A stretch of 40,651 bases of DNA from Flavobacteriales bacterium (GTDB lineage: Bacteria; Bacteroidota; Bacteroidia; Flavobacteriales_D; Sanyastnellaceae): positions 1-40,651 of the forward strand of contig JAQWFN010000035.1 of NCBI GenBank assembly GCA_029238785.1, in the 5' to 3' direction. The notes beneath the pieces are model-generated. The model searched no databases, was not told the DNA's origin, and saw only the letters and a list, made by a program, of their open reading frames with translations. Shown one piece after another: positions 32,175 to 40,406 of this stretch. Made by a program: the position numbers and the translations under genes. Every line of letters begins with the position of its first letter. Position 1 is the first letter of the stretch.

Positions 32175-34052
32175 ATGCAATACAAGGATGCAATAGAAGA
32201 ACTCGGGAAGCTCGCAGAAGCCCTCGTAGTGGAGAGGGAAGACGAGCTGAAGATGTTTCAGTCGATTCAAGAAGAACGTTCGATCAAAGAGCGCTGTGCT
32301 GAAGGCGTGAGTATTCACCCCTTGAAAGTCATCAACACTGGAATCAGCTTTGGGAGTTATCCCTTTCTTTTGTTGGGACGAAATAAGGGCGATGATCGGC
32401 CTACTCAAATTCAAACGGGGTCGAGTGTTTCCTTATTTAGAACGAGCGAAACGGAAACGGAACGCTATAAAGGTAGGGTGCTTTTTGCCGATGATCAACA
32501 GGTAAAGGTCTTGCTCTTCAAAGACGATTTGCCTGATGGCGTGCGCGAAGGAAGGTGGGGAATTGACTTGATGTTTGATGACCGCACCTTCGACGAGATG
32601 GCCAAAGCCCTGAGCGAACTCATCAACACAGAAGACAAAGCACTCATCAATCTGCGAGACGTGCTTTTGGGTTACAGAACACCAGAAATAAAGCAAGTCA
32701 ATCCAATTGAACTTCCTACTCTCAATGAAGATCAAAACAAAGCACTAAACCTCTGTTTATCGGCGAACGAATTGGGCGTAGTTCATGGTCCGCCAGGAAC
32801 GGGGAAAACCACCACCTTGGTGGCCATCATTAAACAACTCAAAAAAGAACTGCCCCAATTGCTGGTTACGGCTCCAAGTAATACTGCGGTTGATGTATTA
32901 ACTACGCGCCTACTTCAAGAAGGCTTAAAAGTGGTGAGAATTGGTAATGCAGCAAAAATTGAAGAGAGCAATCTCGACGCAACGCTCGACCAACTCATAC
33001 GTCAACACCGGGATTTTAAGATGATTCGCGATTTTCATAAACGGGCAGACGAAATGCGTTCAATGGCTACCAAGTACAAACGAAATTTTGGTCATGCAGA
33101 ACGCGAACAACGGAAAGCCCTTTTTAACGAGTCGAAAAACCTCAGAAAGGCGGCAAAAGATCAAGAGCAGGCCATAATATCGGGCATTTTAGATCAAGCG
33201 GATGTGATTACTTGCACCTTTATTGGCAGTGCGGATTGGCATTTAAAAGAGCGTCGTTTTCCTTGTGTTTTGATTGATGAAGCCGGACAAGGCCTAGAAC
33301 CTGGAGCATGGGTGCCTATTTTGAAGTCTGATAAGGTGATTTTGGCTGGAGACCCTCAACAGCTGCCGCCAACAGTGAAGAGTGAACGCGCAGATAAAAT
33401 GGGCCTCAGTGTAACGCTCATTGAAAAGGCCTTGGAGCGACAAAAGGAAGCGGCTGTATTGTTGCGCACCCAGTACCGCATGAATGAAGTGATTATGGGC
33501 TTCTCGAGCGAGCAATTTTATGAGGGGAAGCTCATCGCTCACGACAGTGTTAAGCATCACCTCATTCATCCCAATCAAAACCCCTTCGAGTTTATTGATA
33601 CGGCGGGTTGCGGATACGAAGAAAGCAACGGAGACCACGCCACCAGTAAGTCAAACCCAGAAGAAGCAGCACTGCTCGTGAGGCACTTTCAAAGTTTGAA
33701 AGAAAGCCTGGACAAGGAGCACTTGGATCTTGGCGTTATTAGTCCGTATCGCGGACAAGTAAAGGTTTTGCGAGATCTACTCAAGGGTGAAAACTTGAGT
33801 ATTCAATCTGTTGATGGTTTTCAAGGCCAGGAAAAAGACATTATTTATTTGTCTTTGGTGCGAAGTAATGAAAACGCACAGATTGGTTTTTTGAAAGACT
33901 ATCGAAGAATGAACGTTGCCCTCACCCGCGCTCGGAAAAAGCTCGTAGTGATAGGAGACAGCGCTACGCTAGGCAATGATTCTTTTTTCGGAGCGTTTCT
34001 TGATTATGCTGAAAAAAACAATGCCTACCATTCTGCTTGGGAATGGATGTAG
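32175..34052 (+). CDS. superfamily 1B helicase, UPF1/IGHMBP2-like
   Basis: The 625-aa protein has the full helicase motif set: I (GPPGTGKTT, residues 205-213), Ic-like TAPSNTAVD, II (DEAG, 368-371), III (AGDPQQLPPT), IV (LRTQYRMNE), V (VDGFQGQEKD) and VI (RRMNVALTRAR). The first 190 residues form the 1B beta-barrel region with a GSSVSLFR block typical of the IGHMBP2/SMUBP-2 group. Members unwind DNA or RNA 5' to 3'. In Bacteroidota the role is untested; DNA repair or RNA surveillance are the usual guesses. It is a single gene with a leaderless-type promoter, followed 26 bp later by a lipoprotein gene. Confidence 0.9.
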   Translation: MQYKDAIEELGKLAEALVVEREDELKMFQSIQEERSIKERCAEGVSIHPLKVINTGISFGSYPFLLLGRNKGDDRPTQIQTGSSVSLFRTSETETERYKGRVLFADDQQVKVLLFKDDLPDGVREGRWGIDLMFDDRTFDEMAKALSELINTEDKALINLRDVLLGYRTPEIKQVNPIELPTLNEDQNKALNLCLSANELGVVHGPPGTGKTTTLVAIIKQLKKELPQLLVTAPSNTAVDVLTTRLLQEGLKVVRIGNAAKIEESNLDATLDQLIRQHRDFKMIRDFHKRADEMRSMATKYKRNFGHAEREQRKALFNESKNLRKAAKDQEQAIISGILDQADVITCTFIGSADWHLKERRFPCVLIDEAGQGLEPGAWVPILKSDKVILAGDPQQLPPTVKSERADKMGLSVTLIEKALERQKEAAVLLRTQYRMNEVIMGFSSEQFYEGKLIAHDSVKHHLIHPNQNPFEFIDTAGCGYEESNGDHATSKSNPEEAALLVRHFQSLKESLDKEHLDLGVISPYRGQVKVLRDLLKGENLSIQSVDGFQGQEKDIIYLSLVRSNENAQIGFLKDYRRMNVALTRARKKLVVIGDSATLGNDSFFGAFLDYAEKNNAYHSAWEWM

Positions 34053-34078
34053 TATATTGCTTTAAATCAGTTGAAGGT

Positions 34079-34960
34079 ATGAAAAAGTCACTTCTTCTTT
34101 TGGGTGTAGTCGCACTCTTGTTTTCTTCTTGTAAAAAGGAGGATGAAAATGAATCGCCCGTTTCAAGTGCGGAAAATGGACCGTATTTGGTTTTGAAATT
34201 TCATTTTGATGAAGACCAAGAACGCCTTGATAATTTTGGTAACCCTTCTGTGATTCCAGCAGGAAACGCAGCTCAAACACCTCAATTCAATAGCCTTAGT
34301 GCTCATTACGCAGAGTTGATTCCTAACGCCAACACCTGGTTGGGCGATGGAGAAGTGATTTATGAAGGTCCGGAAACCACCGCCGGAGGCGATCTCGCCA
34401 TTGATTTTGATCAAGCTGTTTTGGCGGGTGAAGGAGAGGTGTTCCAACGCATTCCCTTATCGAGCATTTCTGCCGGAACTTACGAATACCTCAGGATGTC
34501 GCTTTCCTACCAAAACTACAACATCGCACTTCAGGCCAACGGCTTTGATTTGCAGGGCACTTTGGCCGGATTTATAGGGTACAACAATTATATCACTTCT
34601 TATACCATAGAAGGTGATGAAGTGGCGGTAAATGGAAATAAGTTACAAGGCTATTGGGGCTTTGAAACCAATTTTGGTGTTGTAGAAGGCCAGGCTCCTG
34701 AAGGAGCAACAACTGTTGTGAATCCGCTTTGGGACACTTCGCCAATACCCGCCGGGAGCTGTTTGGTCACCGGACTGTTTCCGGAAGCATTGCAAATCAC
34801 CGGTACTGAAACACAAGACATCGTTGTTCAGGTTTCTTTAAGTGTGAACAATAGTTTTGAGTGGATTGACGGGAATTCAGATGGAATCTATCAACCAGGA
34901 GACAACGAGCAGGTAGTGGACATGGGAATCAGAGGGATGATTCCAATGGTGCAAGACTAG
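34079..34960 (+). CDS. lipoprotein of unknown function, likely surface-exposed
   Basis: The 293-aa product has a lipobox FSSC (Cys18) directly followed by KKEDENE. A basic residue and an acidic cluster right after the Cys resembles the lipoprotein export signal described in Bacteroidota, so display on the outer face of the outer membrane is plausible. The rest is rich in Gly, Asn and aromatic residues in a beta-sheet pattern. Near the C-terminus DGNSDGIYQPGDNE looks like a calcium-binding Asp-rich loop. No family is recognised. The start is ATG 34079, because the upstream extension lacks a signal. The gene may be read from the helicase promoter. Confidence 0.7.
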   Translation: MKKSLLLLGVVALLFSSCKKEDENESPVSSAENGPYLVLKFHFDEDQERLDNFGNPSVIPAGNAAQTPQFNSLSAHYAELIPNANTWLGDGEVIYEGPETTAGGDLAIDFDQAVLAGEGEVFQRIPLSSISAGTYEYLRMSLSYQNYNIALQANGFDLQGTLAGFIGYNNYITSYTIEGDEVAVNGNKLQGYWGFETNFGVVEGQAPEGATTVVNPLWDTSPIPAGSCLVTGLFPEALQITGTETQDIVVQVSLSVNNSFEWIDGNSDGIYQPGDNEQVVDMGIRGMIPMVQD

Positions 34961-34977
34961 AAGAGAGCATCGTGTGT

Positions 34978-35526
34978 TTATTCCAGGATTTCTCCCGTTT
35001 CATCATCCACATTAAAAGGAACTCCTTCTTCACCCACGCTACTTCCAACAGAGTGGTAGCCTTTTGCGATGAGTTTGTTTCGTTCGCTGTTTTCTTCAGC
35101 TATAGGATATACCTCGATGATTTTGGTGTATGAAATGCTTGGGATAACGAAATTTGAAATCGTTCCCTTCATGAATTTCTCCACGCGCTCGTAAGCGTCT
35201 TTTACATCGTGAGCACTGATGAGGAAGTACTGGTTGGCTTGCTTCTCTTTCCCTGTTTCATCATCAAAACTAATAAAGGCAATTTTGATTTTGAACCACA
35301 AATCACCTTCATCTGAACGAAGTACTTCTGCAAAGTTCGACTTTGTGATGTGAGTGATTTCGTAGGCACCAACACCCATTTCTTGAATAATCTGAGTCAT
35401 TCTGGCTTCTGCTTCGGTGTAGGTGTATGCATCCAATAGGAATTGATCGGTAACCTTTCCTTCTTTACCGCTTTCATCCAACTTTACATACCTTACTTTA
35501 CAAGTGAACCAATTCTTCGTCATCAT
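34978..35526 (-). CDS. DUF4494 family protein
   Basis: The 182-aa cytoplasmic protein begins KNWFTCKVRYVKLDESGKEG and continues DAYTYTEAEARM, the characteristic DUF4494 opening, followed by WFKIKIAFISFDDETGKEKQ and a conserved second half ending DDETGEILE. The family is restricted to Bacteroidota and has no known function. The start is one of two adjacent Met codons (35526 or 35523). It converges on the lipoprotein gene with a 17-bp gap and no visible terminator. Confidence 0.88.
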   Translation of the reverse strand: MMTKNWFTCKVRYVKLDESGKEGKVTDQFLLDAYTYTEAEARMTQIIQEMGVGAYEITHITKSNFAEVLRSDEGDLWFKIKIAFISFDDETGKEKQANQYFLISAHDVKDAYERVEKFMKGTISNFVIPSISYTKIIEVYPIAEENSERNKLIAKGYHSVGSSVGEEGVPFNVDDETGEILE

Positions 35527-35542
35527 TCAAAATTTGAGATGT

Positions 35543-35550
35543 CAAAGTTA
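35543..35550 (-). promoter_or_regulatory. -7 box of the DUF4494 gene
   Basis: TAACTTTG on the minus strand lies 16 nt before ATG 35526. The remainder of 35551-35787 is an AT-rich spacer in which I see no other element. Confidence 0.6.
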
Positions 35551-35787
35551 CTTGAAGCATGAGGGAAATGAGCGATGTAAACCCTTATTCTTTTGAACAT
35601 CTTTTCACCACTTAATACAGACAATCCAAGTCCTATCAATTAACTTCTGAAGTTTAGATTTTTGCTGTAGCAGGAGAGTTTCGCACAGCTCGAAGGGAAT
35701 TGTCTTATGGATTTATGTGTGCGCTGTATTACACAATAGTTCGAGGCTGCTGCGTTTATTTGCCCTGAAAACAATTAATAACACGCA

Positions 35788-36207
35788 ATGAAATCTGGAT
35801 TTTTTGAAAAAGGGTCTTCTGATGAAATGACTGCATCAAACCACCTCGCTTTAGGTCGGATCTATAGTAGTATGCACCGATACGATTTAGCTTTTGAGCA
35901 TTTTTCAGCAGCGCTTGATCTCGATTCTTCTCTTAGCGAAGCACTTTACTATCGAGGGATTTGTTATTGGAGAATGGGCGATTTCCAACTTGCTCTAACA
36001 GATTTTATGTTGGCAGCAGATTTGGGATGGAACCTCAAGGATGTGCGAAACTTCACCAGCTATGTTCGCTTCAAAATGGGCGATTACCTGGGGGCAATTG
36101 CAGATTTAGACCAACTCTTTGAAAGCTCTTCGATTTCGTTGCGTGAATTGCTTTTTACCAAAAAAGAATTAGATATTTTAAAGAATAACACCTCGAGGAT
36201 ACACTAA
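35788..36207 (+). CDS. small cytoplasmic TPR protein, 139 aa
   Basis: Three tetratricopeptide repeats are visible: residues about 17-50 (LALGRIYSSMHRYDLAFEHF), 51-84 (ALYYRGICYWRMGDFQLALTDF) and 86-115 (FTSYVRFKMGDYLGAIADL). There is no signal peptide. TPR proteins of this size are protein-binding adaptors; the partner is unknown. A possible -7 element TTTATTTG lies about 25 nt upstream. The stop is followed by the hairpin region at 36283-36355. Confidence 0.75.
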   Translation: MKSGFFEKGSSDEMTASNHLALGRIYSSMHRYDLAFEHFSAALDLDSSLSEALYYRGICYWRMGDFQLALTDFMLAADLGWNLKDVRNFTSYVRFKMGDYLGAIADLDQLFESSSISLRELLFTKKELDILKNNTSRIH

Positions 36208-36282
36208 AGCATAAGTAAGTGTATTTGACACAATTCATAGTAAAAAATTTAAGATGTAATTCATTTTGTATTACTTTTAAAC

Positions 36283-36355
36283 CGCATGACGTGGTCATGC
36301 GCATTAGTTTTTCAGTTTAAGCCAAAAGCCTCCACAACGGAGGCTTTTCGTTTTT
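36283..36355 (+). ncRNA. candidate small RNA or structured 3' end
   Basis: Two hairpins stand in a row: CGCATGAC-GTG-GTCATGCG at 36283-36301, then the terminator at 36324-36355. A -7-like TACTTTTA at 36272-36279 lies 4 bp before the first hairpin, the right place to start a transcript of about 75 nt. It could equally be the 3' untranslated end of the TPR gene. No known RNA family is recognised. Confidence 0.4.
36324..36355 (+). terminator. strong terminator
   Basis: A 10-bp stem AAAAGCCTCC/GGAGGCTTTT with an ACAAC loop, followed by CGTTTTT. It ends the TPR gene or the candidate small RNA. Confidence 0.9.
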
Positions 36356-36402
36356 AGTAGGTTTTTTTTAACTGAAAAGAGGCTTCCTTAATGCATGTAA
36401 TT

Positions 36403-36867
36403 CTATAGCAATGAGTATTCTATGAACTGAGAAAAGTAATAAAAGGCAACAATGCTGATCGAGAAAGCAGCAGAGATAAGTGCGAGTGATTTAGGTCGTT
36501 TCTTCACCAAGATGTACACAAAAGCGATAAGGCTAAAGATCGAAAGGGCTTTTATTTCGGTTGGATTCATGCTGAGCGACCATAAAAAAGCGATGATGAA
36601 TAGCGGTACGGAAAGAAAAATCCATGCTGGAGAATTCGGTTTTGCTTTCAAGCCGGTAATGGCCGTGAGCAATGTTCCAAGGAGTAAAAAAAGAATAAAG
36701 AGCATGTAGGCTCCGGGAGTGTAACTCTGAAAAAAGAATGTTGTGGCCGTTCGATTCAGCAGCGCCAAGGCCATAAAAAAGCAGGCCAGTTTTTCGGTCC
36801 ATTTCCCCTGCTTTAAAAGCGCAAAGAGTGCAAAACAAATTCCGGCAATAGAAAAGAAATGGATCAT
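36403..36867 (-). CDS. membrane protein of unknown function, 154 aa
   Basis: There are five predicted membrane helices with short loops: about residues 2-18, 26-44, 50-71, 80-97 and 103-118, and another hydrophobic segment at 127-148. No motif or family is recognised. It follows the oxidoreductase gene by 28 bp on the same strand, so the two are probably co-transcribed. Confidence 0.7.
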   Translation of the reverse strand: MIHFFSIAGICFALFALLKQGKWTEKLACFFMALALLNRTATTFFFQSYTPGAYMLFILFLLLGTLLTAITGLKAKPNSPAWIFLSVPLFIIAFLWSLSMNPTEIKALSIFSLIAFVYILVKKRPKSLALISAAFSISIVAFYYFSQFIEYSLL

Positions 36868-36895
36868 ATTTTGGGTGCTGAATGAATTTGCTCGT

Positions 36896-37891
36896 TTACA
36901 TTTCCTCTACTGCAGGATAGTTAAGTTTGAGTTTTTCTAGGATTTTATAAGCCACATCTAAGGCACGGTATCCGTCTTCTATGCTTACCACAGGTATGGT
37001 GTTGTTTATAACCGCGTCGTGAAAGCTTTTTAATTCATCCTGAATGGCATTGTTGGCCTGAATTTCCGGTTTCTCGAACAAGATTTCCTTTTGGCCTTTA
37101 CCTTCGCCAAGATCGATGGTAATGCTGAACGGATCTGCTTCGCCCTCGATGCTTCTCATTCTAACGATCTCTGTTTTCTTTTCAAGGTAGTCTACAGAGA
37201 TGTAAGCATCTTTTTGAAAGAAGCGCGACTTTCTCATATTCTTGAGTGAAATTCTACTTGCCGTTAAGTTGGCTACACATCCATTGTCGAATTCTAAACG
37301 GGCATTGGCAATGTCTGGGGTTTCACTTAAAACAGCTACACCACTAGCACTTACTTTTTTGACATTGGCTTTTACCACGCTGAGAATCGCATCAATGTCA
37401 TGAATCATCAAGTCTAAAACTACACTTACATCTGTTCCACGAGGATTGAACTCAGCCAAGCGGTGGCTCTCAATAAAGCGCGGTTGGTCGATGGCTGGAG
37501 AGGCAGCAGTGAATGCGGGGTTGAAACGCTCAACGTGTCCTACTTGAATCTTCACATTAGCTTCTTCGGCCAGTTTGATTAAGTTTTTGGCTTCGTCGAG
37601 GGTGTTGGTAACGGGTTTTTCAATAAATACATCTTTCCCTTTTCTAATCGCGTGCACCGCGCAAGCGTGATGCGATAGGGTAGGAGTAACAATATCGATC
37701 ACGTCACATTGATCCATAAGTTCGTCCATATCCTCAAAATGCTTTACTCCGTATTGTTCGATTGCGGTTTGCGCAGAACTTGGGTTAGGATCGTAGAAAC
37801 CAATTAGTTCATAGTCTTTCTCAAGCGCTAAAATGCATTTGATATGAATTCTCCCGAGGTGTCCTGCCCCCAATACGCCAATTTTCAACAT
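36896..37891 (-). CDS. Gfo/Idh/MocA family oxidoreductase
   Basis: The 331-aa protein has an N-terminal NAD(P)-binding Rossmann domain: LKIGVLGAGHLGRIH, then IDIVTPTLSHHACAVHAIRKGKDVFIEKPVTNTLDEA, where EKP carries the catalytic-type Lys. The C-terminal GFO_IDH_MocA domain includes VGHVERFNPAF and DVSVVLDLMIHDIDAIL, whose HD is the usual active-site His-Asp. Members act on sugars, inositols or related compounds; the substrate here is unknown. Start ATG 37891 is chosen because the -7 box lies at 37908-37915, inside the longer frame that extends to 37969. Confidence 0.88.
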   Translation of the reverse strand: MLKIGVLGAGHLGRIHIKCILALEKDYELIGFYDPNPSSAQTAIEQYGVKHFEDMDELMDQCDVIDIVTPTLSHHACAVHAIRKGKDVFIEKPVTNTLDEAKNLIKLAEEANVKIQVGHVERFNPAFTAASPAIDQPRFIESHRLAEFNPRGTDVSVVLDLMIHDIDAILSVVKANVKKVSASGVAVLSETPDIANARLEFDNGCVANLTASRISLKNMRKSRFFQKDAYISVDYLEKKTEIVRMRSIEGEADPFSITIDLGEGKGQKEILFEKPEIQANNAIQDELKSFHDAVINNTIPVVSIEDGYRALDVAYKILEKLKLNYPAVEEM

Positions 37892-37907
37892 GTGATCAAG
37901 TTTTAAC

Positions 37908-37915
37908 CAAAAATA
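37908..37915 (-). promoter_or_regulatory. -7 box of the oxidoreductase gene
   Basis: TATTTTTG on the minus strand lies 16 nt before ATG 37891. Confidence 0.6.
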
Positions 37916-37988
37916 CATCGCTTGCTTATCGACATTCAATGGTTCGTTTCTACTTTTCAACATTAGCAAGATGATTGAAGTTCTCAGC

Positions 37989-37996
37989 TACTTTTG
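37989..37996 (+). promoter_or_regulatory. -7 box of pcm
   Basis: TACTTTTG ends 5 nt before ATG 38002. Confidence 0.65.
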
Positions 37997-38001
37997 TATT
38001 C

Positions 38002-38664
38002 ATGAATGGCTTTACTGATACATACAAGCACAAGGGACTTCGTCGGAAACTAATTGCGAGTTTGCGCGAGATGGGAATTCACAATGAGGATGTGCTGGAA
38101 GCTATTTTTCAAACACCTAGACACTTCTTCTTGAGTTCGGCATTCTTGGAATTTGCCTATGACAATAAGGCTTTTCAAATTGGAGCAGGACAAACCATCT
38201 CCCAGCCTTACACGGTGGCGTTTCAAACCCAACTGCTCGAGCCAGTGAAAGGAGAAAAGGTGCTGGAAATTGGAACAGGAAGTGGTTTTCAAACGAGTGT
38301 TTTGTGTCAGCTCGGTTTAAAGGTATTTAGCATTGAACGCCAACGCTTGCTCTATGATAAAACAACACCGCTATTGAAAGCACTCGGACACCGTCCACAA
38401 CTTTTTTATGGCGATGGCTATAAGGGCAAGAAAGCATACGCTCCTTTTGATAAAATCTTGGTAACCTGCGGCGCTCCTTATGCCCCGGAAGAATTGTTGG
38501 CCCAACTAAAAATTGGAGGGAAAATCATTATCCCAATTGGTGAAGGAGATGGTCAAATCATGACAGAAATCGTGCGAACTTCGGAGAATACATTCGGAAA
38601 AAAAGAACACGGTCCCTGCGCTTTTGTACCGATGCTCCAAAATAGAGCGAGAAAGGCTCAGTGA
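38002..38664 (+). CDS. pcm: protein-L-isoaspartate O-methyltransferase
   Basis: The enzyme methylates isoaspartyl residues in aged proteins with S-adenosylmethionine, which starts their repair. Motifs are TPRHFF, IGAGQTISQPYTVAFQTQLL (the PCMT substrate loop), motif I VLEIGTGSGFQTSVL and FDKILVTCGAPYAPEELLAQLKIGG. Length (220 aa) is right. The start is fixed by the promoter box; an upstream in-frame extension to 37975 lacks ATG and overlaps the promoter. It is divergent from the oxidoreductase gene and converges on the Sua5 gene with a 24-bp gap. Confidence 0.94.
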   Translation: MNGFTDTYKHKGLRRKLIASLREMGIHNEDVLEAIFQTPRHFFLSSAFLEFAYDNKAFQIGAGQTISQPYTVAFQTQLLEPVKGEKVLEIGTGSGFQTSVLCQLGLKVFSIERQRLLYDKTTPLLKALGHRPQLFYGDGYKGKKAYAPFDKILVTCGAPYAPEELLAQLKIGGKIIIPIGEGDGQIMTEIVRTSENTFGKKEHGPCAFVPMLQNRARKAQ

Positions 38665-38688
38665 AAAACGAGCTGAATTTACTTGTAA

Positions 38689-39309
38689 TTAGATCAATCC
38701 TTCGATCGGACCAATTCCTTCACGAACCAGTTCGGGTTCTCCTGAAGTACAATCGAAAATGGTTGAGGCATGAATGTTTCCCATTCCGCTATTGATCACC
38801 AAATCAACGATCTTTTCGTATTTCTCGTGAATGAGTTCTGGGTCTGTGATGTACTCGAGAATTTCATCGTCTGCGTGCACGGATGTAGCAATAATCGGTT
38901 CACCCAAAACTTCAACAATGCGCTGCGCAATGAGGTGGTCGGGCACACGAATACCAATGGTCTTTTTCTTCGACTTAAAGATCTTCGGAACAAGATTGCT
39001 CGCGTTTAGAATGAAGGTGTATGGACCAGGTAAAGCTCTTTTCATGAGCTTGTAAATGTTAGTGTCTACCTGTTTAGCGTATCGAGACAATTGACTCAGG
39101 TCTTCACAAACAATCGAAAAGTTGGCTTTTTCTGGCTTGATTCCTTTGATTTGAGCCACACGTTCTATGGCTTTATTATGACTAAGCGCACAACCAAGGC
39201 TATAAACAGCGTCTGTAGGGTAGATGATGACACCTCCTTTTTTCAAAACCTCAACAACTTGTTGGATTTTTCTTTCGTCTGGGTTTTCTTGATGAATGTC
39301 GATTAACAT
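38689..39309 (-). CDS. L-threonylcarbamoyladenylate synthase (Sua5/YwlC/YrdC family)
   Basis: The protein catalyses the first step of the t6A modification of tRNAs that read ANN codons, making threonylcarbamoyl-AMP from Thr, bicarbonate and ATP. Family blocks are GGVIIYPTDAVYSLGCAL, IERVAQIKGIKPEKANFSIVC, RALPGPYTFIL, IGIRVPDH and EPIIATSVHADDE. At 206 aa it is the short YrdC-type form without the C-terminal Sua5 domain. The start ATG 39309 lies 4 nt after its -7 box, so the upstream extension to 39324 is not used. Confidence 0.93.
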   Translation of the reverse strand: MLIDIHQENPDERKIQQVVEVLKKGGVIIYPTDAVYSLGCALSHNKAIERVAQIKGIKPEKANFSIVCEDLSQLSRYAKQVDTNIYKLMKRALPGPYTFILNASNLVPKIFKSKKKTIGIRVPDHLIAQRIVEVLGEPIIATSVHADDEILEYITDPELIHEKYEKIVDLVINSGMGNIHASTIFDCTSGEPELVREGIGPIEGLI

Positions 39310-39454
39310 AGTTCGAAGATACAACCTATTCCAAGATTATGACCCACGAAGAGCCTTGAGATTTATTGAAGAATCGCTCAGAAGACAAGAGCTTTTGCAT
39401 CACCCAGAAGAAAAAAAGAACTTTTTTGTAACCAAAGAAGAACAGCTGGCGTAA
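39296..39454 (+). CDS. possible 52-aa basic protein, overlapping the Sua5-family gene start
   Basis: An open frame from ATG 39296 reads like a real small protein: MSINIVRRYN, then DYDPRRALRFIEESLRRQEL with an amphipathic helix pattern, ending VTKEEQLA. It overlaps the first 14 bp of the Sua5-family gene and covers its promoter on the other strand. A plus-strand terminator 50 bp downstream implies that some plus-strand transcript ends there. No promoter box is obvious, no family is recognised, and coincidence is possible. Confidence 0.35.
   Translation: MSINIVRRYNLFQDYDPRRALRFIEESLRRQELLHHPEEKKNFFVTKEEQLA
39314..39321 (-). promoter_or_regulatory. -7 box of the Sua5-family gene
   Basis: TATCTTCG on the minus strand, one mismatch from TAnnTTTG, ends 4 nt before ATG 39309. 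Confidence 0.55.
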
Positions 39455-39504
39455 ATGCACTTGTAACTTGTAGGTTACTAAACAATCACTCAATAAAAAG
39501 CATT

Positions 39505-39534
39505 TAGCCGGTCTAGTCAACCGGCTTTCTTTTT
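39505..39534 (+). terminator. plus-strand terminator with no assigned gene
   Basis: The stem AGCCGGT/ACCGGCT with a CTAGTCA loop is followed by TTCTTTTT on the plus strand; the minus strand has no T-run. It would end a plus-strand transcript such as that of the 52-aa frame. Confidence 0.75.
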
Positions 39535-39551
39535 GCCCAAAAATTTGGGAA

Positions 39552-39587
39552 TAAAAAAACGCTAGACCTATCGTGCCTAGCGTTTTT
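39552..39587 (-). terminator. terminator of the aldolase gene
   Basis: An 11-bp stem AAAAACGCTAG/CTAGCGTTTTT with an 11-nt loop, followed by TT on the minus strand, 21 bp past the stop. Confidence 0.9.
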
Positions 39588-39608
39588 CAAAGGTTTTATT
39601 TCAAAAGC

Positions 39609-40274
39609 TTACTTGTTCGCTGCTGCTGATTTTGCATGATCTGCAAGGAATTGAGCCAAACCACTATCTGTAAGTGGGTGTTTCAATAAACCTGTAATTG
39701 CGCTTAAAGGTCCGGTCATTACATCAGCACCAATTTCAGCACATTCAATAACGTGCATGGTGTGACGCACAGAAGCAGCAAGAATCTCCGTTTCGAAAGC
39801 GTAGTTGTCATAAATCAAACGAATTTGTTCGATCAACTGGAGTCCGTTCGTTGAAATATCATCCAAACGACCGATAAAAGGAGATACGTAAGTAGCACCC
39901 GCTTTGGCAGCTAGAAGCGCTTGTCCGGCTGAGAATACCAAGGTGCAGTTGGTTTTAATTCCTTTGTCTGAGAAGTACTTCAAGGCTTTGATTCCGTCTT
40001 TAATCATTGGGATTTTTACAACGATGTTCTCATGTAAATCAGCCAATTTCATTCCTTCAGCAATCATTCCTTCGTAATCTGTAGCGATAACTTCAGCGCT
40101 CACATCACCGTCAACGATTTCGCAAATCGCCTTGTAGTGGTTAATGACGTTTTGTTCTCCCGTAATGCCTTCTTTGGCCATGAGAGATGGGTTAGTGGTA
40201 ACACCATCGAGAATCCCAAGGTCCTGTGCTTCACGGATTTGGTCGAGGTTTGCTGTGTCGATGAAAAATTTCAT
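39609..40274 (-). CDS. fsa: fructose-6-phosphate aldolase / transaldolase-like protein
   Basis: This 221-aa TIM-barrel protein belongs to the short transaldolase group (FSA/TalC). It begins [16 protein letters not shown] and has [28 protein letters not shown] with the Schiff-base Lys region, [32 protein letters not shown] and an ending [21 protein letters not shown]. It either transfers dihydroxyacetone units in the pentose phosphate pathway (transaldolase) or cleaves fructose-6-phosphate; sequence alone does not settle which. A full promoter and terminator show that it is transcribed alone. Confidence 0.92.
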   Translation of the reverse strand: MKFFIDTANLDQIREAQDLGILDGVTTNPSLMAKEGITGEQNVINHYKAICEIVDGDVSAEVIATDYEGMIAEGMKLADLHENIVVKIPMIKDGIKALKYFSDKGIKTNCTLVFSAGQALLAAKAGATYVSPFIGRLDDISTNGLQLIEQIRLIYDNYAFETEILAASVRHTMHVIECAEIGADVMTGPLSAITGLLKHPLTDSGLAQFLADHAKSAAANK

Positions 40275-40293
40275 AGTAGGAATTTATTTTTTG

Positions 40294-40324
40294 CAAAAGT
40301 ACACTTACTATCGCTTATTGACAA
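40294..40324 (-). promoter_or_regulatory. promoter of the aldolase gene
   Basis: The -7 TACTTTTG is at 40294-40301 and a -33 TTG at 40322-40324, 20 nt apart, with a 19-nt leader before ATG 40274. Confidence 0.65.
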
Positions 40325-40406
40325 GCTTTAGAACGAAGAAGCGGCGCAAGCTTAAAACACAGGGTAGTGCAGCTTGAACCGCCTTTTCAAAATACAATTT
40401 GGTGCT

